DNA of 56,938 nucleotides. Origin: an uncultured Treponema sp. (GTDB taxonomy: Bacteria; Spirochaetota; Spirochaetia; Treponematales; Treponemataceae). The DNA lies in the NCBI GenBank assembly GCA_934667505.1, contig CAKULY010000012.1, positions 1 to 56,938 of the forward strand, in the 5' to 3' direction. This document shows positions 51,620 to 56,938 of this stretch, one piece after another; positions within the stretch are counted from its first letter, which is position 1, and the number at the start of each line of letters is the position of its first letter. Under the pieces are notes generated by a model. It saw only the letters and a program-made list of their open reading frames with translations. It had not been told where the DNA came from and did not search any database. Made by a program: the position numbers and the translations under genes.

Positions 51620-54172
51620 CTACTGCATAAAGTAATTAAAGTCTGGCAATTCTTCAGGTTCCTCATCTTGAATTGTATTTAAAGAATCATTTTTGTTTGC
51701 TGCAGAACTTCCTGTGCTAATTCCCAAGAATGAAAGATCTAATTGAAGAGGAGAGGTATCTATTTTTGCCGTCATGTGCTGGCCTGACTGGTATTTTTCC
51801 CTCTGGAGTCTGGCTATTCCAAGCGCGCTTCCAGTCTTGTTCGAATGAATTGGACAAATGGAAGTAGGCTGAGTTCCAGATAAGAACCATTGAGTTGTAA
51901 GATGAGAGCCACATTCCGGTGTCGGAATCATTCCGCTTTCAGAACAAACTGTACACTGAATTACACCTTCGGTTGGCTTTGGAAAATCTTTAAGAGGAAG
52001 ACCTCTATGAATCTGCCTCATGTAGTCGCCCCAGGCAAAACCTGCAAGAGTTGCGCCTGTTATTTTTAGTCCTAAAGATTGACCCGGCTTGTCAAAACCA
52101 AACCAGAACGCGGCTGTGTTGTAAGGGGTGAAACCTACAGTCCAAGCATCCGCCCAGTTTTGCGTAGTACCGGTTTTTCCACCGGCTGGCATTGTGAATT
52201 TTTTGCCTGTTTCTGTTTTATAATCAAATTTCCAGCTTTGTGCAGAAAGCGTGCCAGGACCATGAACTGTATTTTCTAGCAGCTTGCTCATAACAAACGC
52301 AGTCTGTGGTGAAAGTGTTTGTATAGCTTCTCCTTTTGCAAGCTGCGCTTCTCTTATTTCTTTTTCTGGATTTAGAATAATATTTCCATTTTTATCTTCA
52401 ACGGTTCTTATGCTCATCGGGGTAATTTCTTTTCCACCGCTTGCAATTATGCTAAACGCTCTTGCCATTTCTATTGGACGAACTGAACAAACTCCAAGAC
52501 CGATTGGGTAGCCTGGAACAAAGGCTCTGGAAGGCAGCTCTTCTTTTGAAATTCCAAGCAGCGAAACTGCGCGGTTTATTGCTGCGTCAAAACCGATTGT
52601 ATCCAGAACTTTTAGAGAAGGAACATTCATAGAGCGGCAAAGAGCATACCAAACTTGAACATTGCCTTCCCACTCACCTTTGAAATTCAAAGGAATATAA
52701 GGCTTTCCATCGGCAGTGTGGAATACTGTAGGAGTGTCAGAAATTTCTGTTGCAGGTGTAAACTTTCTAGAATCTATGGCTTCTGTGTAATAAAGGGGTT
52801 TAAAAGATGAGCCCGGCTGAACTCTAGCCTGTACTGCACGGATGAATTGGTTTTCTTGGTCAAATTTTGAGCCGCCAACAAGGGCTGTGATATAGCCAGT
52901 TTCATTTTCCAAAGAAATCATTGTGCCTTCAATAGTTGTTTTTTCGCTTTCTTTCTTTGTTTTGGAATTAGCTCTATTAACAATGCTTGTTTTTAGATTG
53001 TCAATTCCTGTCATCATTGAAACTAAGTCGACTATAGGATTTACGTCTGAAAGATACTTTCCTACAGATATAGATTCAGAGCGTTGCTCGCTGCCTTTTA
53101 TTTTTGGAAGATTGAATGTAAGGCTTAATAATTCAGTAATAGGAATATACTTGTTCAACGCTAATGTATTACGATTTGAGTGTTCTTTTTGGTAAATGTT
53201 GTTTGCTTCTCTTATATAGCGGTCCATTACTTTTTGAGCCGCTTCTTGATGAGAAAGATTTAAAGTTGTGTGTACTGTAAATCCGCTTGTATAGATATTC
53301 TGGCTGCCATAAATTAAATTGCCAAGTTCCCGGCGAACATACTCGCTAAACCAAGGCGCTTTGTCATCTCTCATCATATAGGCTGAAGCGCTTGTTCTTG
53401 TGTAATCAAAGTTGCTCCAAAATGTGTCAAAAGATTCGTCCGCTTCTTCTTTATTTAAATACCCTAGCTTAACCATGCTGCTTAATACGTCTTTTTGTCT
53501 TTCCATCGCTCTGTTAGGATGGTCAAAAGGGTTGTAAAAAGCCGGATTTGAAAGTTGAATTACTAAAATGGCAGCTTCTGCCGGGGTTATTTCTTCCGCG
53601 CTGTGTCCAAAATAGTATTTTGAGGCGGCATTTACGCCGTAAGTTCCTCCTCCAAAGTATATTTTGTTTAGATAAAGCTCAAGAATTTCATTTTTAGAAT
53701 ATCGGCGCTCCATTTGAATGGCCCACCAAAGTTCTTTTATTTTTCTGGTTATAGACATTTCTGTTCTGTCGCAATACAAAGTTCCTGCAATCTGTTGCGT
53801 AAGTGTTGAACCGCCGCCTAAAGAACGGCCTGTCAGTTTTCCTACAACTGCACGCATAACAGCTTTATAGCTAAAACCTCTGTGTGAATAAAAAATTCTA
53901 TCCTCTCGAGTTATAAGCGCGTCAATCATGTGCTGCGGAAGCTGATTCAAGGTTATAATTTCTCGTTTCTCGTCAGAAGAAAATTCAGTTATAAGTTCTC
54001 CATTTATGTCTAATAATTTTGTAGGAAGAGCAGTGTCAAAAGATGTAAAATATTCTGTATTTTTAATGTTTTGAGTTTCTGAAAGTCCCCAGCCAAGCAA
54101 GCAGCCTAAAGAAATCGCCGCAGCAAAAAGAAGACCAAACCAAACAAATGTAGATTTTCTGATTCCATTCAT
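51620..54172 (-). CDS. penicillin-binding protein 1A (class A PBP)
   Basis: An 850-residue bifunctional peptidoglycan synthase. An N-terminal membrane anchor (12-32) leads to a family-51 glycosyltransferase domain (ITREDRIFYSHRGFSYKAV, GGSTLTQQIAG, ELYLNKIYFGGGTYGV). The transpeptidase domain has the active Ser in PGSSFKPLYY, SMN in CRSMN and KTGTT in GGKTGTTQNW. Near the C-terminus two CxxC-like pairs (CTVC and later Cys) are unusual for the class. The promoter at 54182-54210 implies a 5' leader of only a few bases. A ParB-like gene follows at once. Confidence 0.95.
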   Translation of the reverse strand: MNGIRKSTFVWFGLLFAAAISLGCLLGWGLSETQNIKNTEYFTSFDTALPTKLLDINGELITEFSSDEKREIITLNQLPQHMIDALITREDRIFYSHRGFSYKAVMRAVVGKLTGRSLGGGSTLTQQIAGTLYCDRTEMSITRKIKELWWAIQMERRYSKNEILELYLNKIYFGGGTYGVNAASKYYFGHSAEEITPAEAAILVIQLSNPAFYNPFDHPNRAMERQKDVLSSMVKLGYLNKEEADESFDTFWSNFDYTRTSASAYMMRDDKAPWFSEYVRRELGNLIYGSQNIYTSGFTVHTTLNLSHQEAAQKVMDRYIREANNIYQKEHSNRNTLALNKYIPITELLSLTFNLPKIKGSEQRSESISVGKYLSDVNPIVDLVSMMTGIDNLKTSIVNRANSKTKKESEKTTIEGTMISLENETGYITALVGGSKFDQENQFIRAVQARVQPGSSFKPLYYTEAIDSRKFTPATEISDTPTVFHTADGKPYIPLNFKGEWEGNVQVWYALCRSMNVPSLKVLDTIGFDAAINRAVSLLGISKEELPSRAFVPGYPIGLGVCSVRPIEMARAFSIIASGGKEITPMSIRTVEDKNGNIILNPEKEIREAQLAKGEAIQTLSPQTAFVMSKLLENTVHGPGTLSAQSWKFDYKTETGKKFTMPAGGKTGTTQNWADAWTVGFTPYNTAAFWFGFDKPGQSLGLKITGATLAGFAWGDYMRQIHRGLPLKDFPKPTEGVIQCTVCSESGMIPTPECGSHLTTQWFLSGTQPTSICPIHSNKTGSALGIARLQREKYQSGQHMTAKIDTSPLQLDLSFLGISTGSSAANKNDSLNTIQDEEPEELPDFNYFMQ

Positions 54173-54181
54173 AATCTGTTA

Positions 54182-54210
54182 ATAATAAGTGATAACGTTT
54201 CTTTAGTCAA
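54182..54210 (-). promoter_or_regulatory. promoter of the PBP1A gene, near-leaderless
   Basis: Read on the minus strand, TTGACT (54210-54205), 17-base spacer, TATTAT (54187-54182). The expected start is about 54175, three bases before the ATG at 54172; no Shine-Dalgarno is present. Confidence 0.65.
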
Positions 54211-54238
54211 TTAATGCGATAAGCTGTTAAAATGCAGT

Positions 54239-54266
54239 AAAAAAAAGGCACGGTCGCAGCCGTGCC
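54239..54266 (-). terminator. intrinsic terminator after the PEGA gene
   Basis: Perfect 7-bp GC-rich stem with a 6-base loop followed by eight T on the minus strand; it ends transcription from 54375-55364 and separates it from the PBP1A promoter. Confidence 0.8.
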
Positions 54267-54320
54267 AATGCCCATCAGGCAATCGAGGACATGGGTGGGA
54301 GGGGAAAATGTCCTCGATAT
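54239..54320 (-). ncRNA. candidate small RNA with a C-rich loop, ending in an intrinsic terminator
   Basis: Read on the minus strand, an 11-bp stem ATCGAGGACAT / ATGTCCTCGAT (54318-54308 with 54292-54282) displays the loop TTTCCCCTCCCACCC. A short spacer leads to a GGCACGG / CCGTGCC stem (54266-54260 with 54253-54247) and eight T. The C-rich loop is complementary to Shine-Dalgarno sequences, as in known loop-acting small RNAs. It lies 55 bases after the PEGA gene stop, so it could be released from that mRNA's 3' end, or simply be its terminator region. A weak TATAAA (about 54325) might be its own -10 box. Confidence 0.45.
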
Positions 54321-54374
54321 TTATATTGTCGTCCAATAGCAAAAAAAACTTTAATCTTTTTTAACTCGCAAAAA

Positions 54375-55364
54375 TCATTCATCCGTAATTTCAAGATTTA
54401 CAGAAAGGTTTGCAGAATATGTCTTTCCTTTTTGAATGTTTACATTTCTAATTAATTCGTAGCCTCCTATAAGGCATTTTATTTTGTGTTCCCCCTCTGA
54501 AATTTCTGTTTCCTGTCCAAAATCTGTAAACTTTTCTTCATCTATAAAAACTTCTGCATTGCTTGGCGCGGTTACTATTATTGTAGGTGTCGTGCTTTTT
54601 AAAACTATTTCCAAAGAGGTTGATTTCGCTTGCTCGATATAAACGGAACGGACTTCATTTCTGTAGTTTTCTGCTTGAACACTGACGTTGTGCATCCCTG
54701 TGGAAAGCAAAAGAGGCGTTTTTGCTAGGTCTATCTGTTCATCATCTATAAAAAGCTGATAATCAATGTTTTCGTTTTTATTGTTAAAAACTGAAAGAAC
54801 AAGGCTTCCTTTGTTTATAAGAATAGGCTTTACACTTATTTTTAAATTTGCATTTAAAGTCGATTCTGGAATTCCTTTCATTGCTGGTTGAAATCTTATG
54901 AATGTATATTTTTTTTGGATGCTTGGAATTACGTTTATTTTCGATGTGTATGTGGAATTTTTTATAGAGTTGTTTTGTTTTAAAGGAATTTGCATTATCC
55001 AATTAAACTTTGAAGGCAGAGGTGTTATAAAAATTTTGTTTCCTGAATAGTCTATTTGAGAGCTTGATGGAACAGGTTTTATGTTGTCGTATATTGAACA
55101 GGCGACAGAATCCCGCCAGGAAGAAACTTCTGCAGGAATCTGAATTTTAACTTCAATTCCTTCAATGTAGGTTAAGTCTTCAGGAAAAAATACCGCAATG
55201 CTGTCGTTTATGCCTATCGTTGCAGTTTGTTCCTGCGATGATGAATCTGAAATTGTAAATGGAACAACTTTTCTTACACGAAAAAAATCTTCGGCGCATA
55301 AAAAATTTGCTAAAAAAAGAGAAAGCAACAATATAGATAAAATTCTTAATTTTTTATTGAACAT
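54375..55364 (-). CDS. secreted PEGA-domain protein
   Basis: A 329-residue exported protein of unknown specific function. A signal peptide lies at the N-terminus (FNKKLRILS followed by a Leu-rich core, cleavage near LCAED). The C-terminal half holds two PEGA-like beta repeats: GSLVLSVFNNKNENIDYQLF with YRNEVRSVYI, and ITVAP-like PTIIVTAPSNAEVFIDEEKF with GGYELIRNVNI. PEGA domains are common in spirochaete envelope proteins. The frame reaches ATG 55388, but AAGG six bases before ATG 55364 and the signal peptide favour the latter. It follows the M23 peptidase gene on the minus strand and ends before the C-rich-loop RNA. Confidence 0.78.
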   Translation of the reverse strand: MFNKKLRILSILLLSLFLANFLCAEDFFRVRKVVPFTISDSSSQEQTATIGINDSIAVFFPEDLTYIEGIEVKIQIPAEVSSWRDSVACSIYDNIKPVPSSSQIDYSGNKIFITPLPSKFNWIMQIPLKQNNSIKNSTYTSKINVIPSIQKKYTFIRFQPAMKGIPESTLNANLKISVKPILINKGSLVLSVFNNKNENIDYQLFIDDEQIDLAKTPLLLSTGMHNVSVQAENYRNEVRSVYIEQAKSTSLEIVLKSTTPTIIVTAPSNAEVFIDEEKFTDFGQETEISEGEHKIKCLIGGYELIRNVNIQKGKTYSANLSVNLEITDE

Positions 55365-55412
55365 AAAAACCTTTTCGCTTTTATTCATTTTTCTAAAAGC
55401 TAAACTTTCAAT

Positions 55413-56330
55413 CTAATAACTAAGCATTTGAGCAGGATCTTTTGCAACGCCATTTTGCCTTATTTCAAAGTGAAGGTGAGGTCCTGTAACAGCTCCTGAT
55501 TTTCCCGTCAGTCCGATTATAGAACCCTTTGAAACAACTTCACCTTTTTGTACAAAAATCTTGCTAAGATGCGCATAAACACTTGTTATTCCACTTGCGT
55601 GAGAAATTATGACGTAATTTCCAAAAATTTTGTCATTTTTTACGCAAGCGGTTACAGTTCCCGATTTGCAAGCATAGGTTTTTGTTCCCTCTTTTGCAGC
55701 AAAGTCAATCCCCTTATGAAATTTCCACCTTCCATAAACGGGACTTGTTCTGTATCCAAAATTCGAAGTAACTCTTATGCTATCCAACGGAAGACACATT
55801 GATGAGTCAAGAAAAAATGCTCGCTGGGTAGGCGAAAAACGCAGATTTGGTAAAAAACAGAAACTTGTATTATCTATAATATAGCACGAGTTTAAATTTT
55901 TTTCCATAAAATCTGAATATTCTGTGTAGAGTAAAGTTTCAAGAGAAGTTTCTGGATTTCTTGTAATAAAAACTCCTTTTACAGAAGGAATTAAAAGTTT
56001 TTTGCCTTGAATTTTTTCTGAAATATTGCTGATTTTGTTTAGGCTTGCAATTGTGTCGTAAGGAATTCCTGTCGCTGCATGGATAAAAAAAAGTGTATCG
56101 TCTTTTTTGGGCGTATATGTATAAAATTCCATCAATAAGTCAGAATCTCTTTTCGCAAGATTTTTTTCATTATATTCAATTGTTTGTAAAAGCTGCTTAA
56201 AGATTATATTTTTTGAAGAAAGTTCTTGTATGCTTGGAAAATTTTTGCTTTCTAATTGCACTCCTTGCGAGTAAATGTTAAAAATCGGAAAAAGAACAAG
56301 GATTAAAGACAAAAAAAACAGTTTTTTCAT
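55413..56330 (-). CDS. M23 (LytM-type) peptidase with LysM-like region
   Basis: A 305-residue envelope protein. A signal peptide (MKKLFFLSLILVLFPIFNIYS) starts it, a degenerate LysM-like module follows (about 72-118: YTPKKDDTLFFIHAATGIPY and KLLIPSVKG), and a C-terminal M23 domain has the zinc ligands in HKGIDFA and GPHLHFE. Such proteins cleave peptidoglycan cross-bridges or activate amidases during division. The start is one base after the stop of the small membrane protein gene, so the two are coupled. The PEGA gene follows. Confidence 0.92.
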   Translation of the reverse strand: MKKLFFLSLILVLFPIFNIYSQGVQLESKNFPSIQELSSKNIIFKQLLQTIEYNEKNLAKRDSDLLMEFYTYTPKKDDTLFFIHAATGIPYDTIASLNKISNISEKIQGKKLLIPSVKGVFITRNPETSLETLLYTEYSDFMEKNLNSCYIIDNTSFCFLPNLRFSPTQRAFFLDSSMCLPLDSIRVTSNFGYRTSPVYGRWKFHKGIDFAAKEGTKTYACKSGTVTACVKNDKIFGNYVIISHASGITSVYAHLSKIFVQKGEVVSKGSIIGLTGKSGAVTGPHLHFEIRQNGVAKDPAQMLSY

Positions 56331-56331
56331 G

Positions 56332-56571
56332 CTATTTTTTTGGATACTTATTCTTTTTTGAAAGGAGTATTTTTTTCACAATAAAAAACAAGATAAGCGC
56401 TAGTATTAAAATTAAAACAACTGCCGTGTAGGCGCTTGGAAAATTTACGGCAAAGAACCATAATGGCCAAACTATTGCAATTCCTATAGCTGTGCAAAGA
56501 CAAATTAAAAAAATTGCTTTTAAAACAAAAATAGATTTAGACCTTAGTTTAAAAAGAAAGCTTTGTTTCAT
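56332..56571 (-). CDS. small two-span membrane protein, unknown
   Basis: A 79-residue protein with two hydrophobic spans (about 16-38 and 44-67) and basic ends (KLRSKS at the front, KKILLSKKNKYPKK at the back), which predicts both ends in the cytoplasm. I recognise no family. It directly precedes the M23 peptidase gene with a one-base gap, so the proteins may act together at the envelope (inference). Confidence 0.7.
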   Translation of the reverse strand: MKQSFLFKLRSKSIFVLKAIFLICLCTAIGIAIVWPLWFFAVNFPSAYTAVVLILILALILFFIVKKILLSKKNKYPKK

Positions 56572-56583
56572 TTTTTTGCAGAA

Positions 56584-56653
56584 GCTGCCTAATAGCTTTT
56601 ATGAATAACAGAAAACATATATTGCTAAAAGTTATTAGACAGCCATTTTTCCT
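56584..56653. repeat. short relative of the 131-bp repeat
   Basis: Inverted arms 56584-56601 and 56636-56653 (GCTGTCTAATAACTTTTA type, two mismatches) share GGCTGTCTAATAA with the ends of the 131-bp elements, and the interior keeps an ATATATTGC word from the central hairpin. It looks like an internally deleted derivative. Confidence 0.5.
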
Positions 56654-56662
56654 TTGAGCTGG

Positions 56663-56830
56663 TTATTCAGAAATTGCTTCAGCAGGGCAAACAGATGCGC
56701 AAGAACCGCAACTGATGCATTTTCCTTCATCAATTACTCTTTTATCGCCTTGTTCTGAAATTGCTTCTACAGGACATTCTGGTTCGCAAGCACCGCAGTT
56801 TACACACTGATCGCCAATTTTGTATGCCAT
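56663..56830 (-). CDS. 2[4Fe-4S] ferredoxin
   Basis: A 55-residue clostridial-type ferredoxin. Two cluster motifs are complete: CVNCGACEPECP and CISCGSCASVCP. The protein is all ferredoxin with no extra domain, an electron carrier for anaerobic metabolism (for example pyruvate oxidation). The frame extends eight codons further, but GGGAG seven bases before ATG 56830 fixes the start. The leader contains CTTTTTATGGGAG, as in four other genes here. The 131-bp repeat copy 4 begins 33 bases upstream. Confidence 0.95.
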   Translation of the reverse strand: MAYKIGDQCVNCGACEPECPVEAISEQGDKRVIDEGKCISCGSCASVCPAEAISE

Positions 56831-56862
56831 ATTTCGACTCCCATAAAAAGTCAAAGAGAAAG

Positions 56863-56938
56863 GGGGATGTCTAATAAGTTCTAAATGTCATTGTCGTACT
56901 TGATACGACAATCTCTAAATGATTGCAATATATGCATT
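56863..56938. repeat. 131-bp triple-hairpin repeat, copy 4 (cut by window end)
   Basis: Begins GGGGATGTC and continues through the ATTGTCGTA / TACGACAAT hairpin into the central ATATATGCAT part, in the same orientation as copy 1. The remaining 55 bases would lie beyond the window. Confidence 0.85.

Noticed and set aside
1..56938. CRISPR arrays, tRNA and rRNA genes, prophage or integrase genes
   Set aside because: Looked for on both strands by eye; no evenly spaced direct repeats, no T-loop-like GTTCGA contexts with acceptor stems, and no phage or recombinase proteins among the coding regions.

Overview
The window looks like a chromosomal segment of a Treponema-type spirochaete. The base composition is AT-rich, every gene is bacterial, and the gene set fits that group: a SpoIIE/RsbU-type phosphatase cluster, an FHA-Ser/Thr kinase cluster, a MoxR-VWA pair, PEGA and M23 envelope proteins and a TrpXYZ-like ABC importer. 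The genus is an inference from gene content; no rRNA gene is present to confirm it. I saw no phage, integrase, CRISPR array, tRNA or rRNA. The only mobile-looking DNA is small palindromic repeats.

Layout. 1-518: 3' end of gpmI. 796-3765 (minus): ABC importer (ATPase, permease, binding protein). 4139-7162: MoxR ATPase, VWA protein and an unrecognised third gene. 7464-8165 (minus): Bax-inhibitor-1 family protein. 8310-12714: Mbeg1-like hydrolase, then FHA protein, PPP-like phosphatase and Ser/Thr kinase. 12779-15358: Lon. 15434-16039 (minus): ThrH. 16061-16734: a non-coding region with a near-perfect sigma-54 promoter and a strongly folded RNA candidate. 16735-25088: YibQ-like deacetylase, TsaD, an aromatic amino-acid attenuator followed by DAHP synthase and prephenate dehydrogenase, Apt, AsnA, an orphan gene and an RluA-family synthase. 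25313-29440: grpE-dnaK-dnaJ. 29681-34591: two RsbU-like phosphatases, a STAS protein and an SDR. 34674-39572 (minus): second SDR, pncB and leuS. 39762-51179: heterodimeric ABC exporter, valS, an HD hydrolase, nadE, rlmJ and tyrS. 51185-56830 (minus): ferredoxin, small membrane protein, M23 peptidase, PEGA protein, a candidate sRNA, PBP1A and a ParB-like protein.

How the parts connect. Phosphorylation signalling appears twice: FHA/phosphatase/kinase, and an RsbU-RsbU-STAS partner-switching set without a visible anti-sigma kinase. NAD synthesis is represented by pncB and nadE, protein quality control by Lon and DnaK/DnaJ/GrpE, and wall building by PBP1A, M23 and PEGA proteins. The aroF-tyrA pair is preceded by what reads as a Phe/Tyr-sensing transcription attenuator.

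The most interesting non-coding observations are: (1) the attenuator with a 27-codon Tyr/Phe-rich leader peptide; (2) the sigma-54 promoter and folded RNA upstream of the YibQ-like gene; (3) four promoter-to-ATG arrangements implying leaderless mRNAs; (4) a minus-strand hairpin with a C-rich, anti-Shine-Dalgarno-like loop; (5) a 131-bp triple-hairpin repeat present in three full copies and one cut by the window edge, one inserted into an older palindromic repeat; (6) a repeated 5' leader ending in TTTTATGGGAG.
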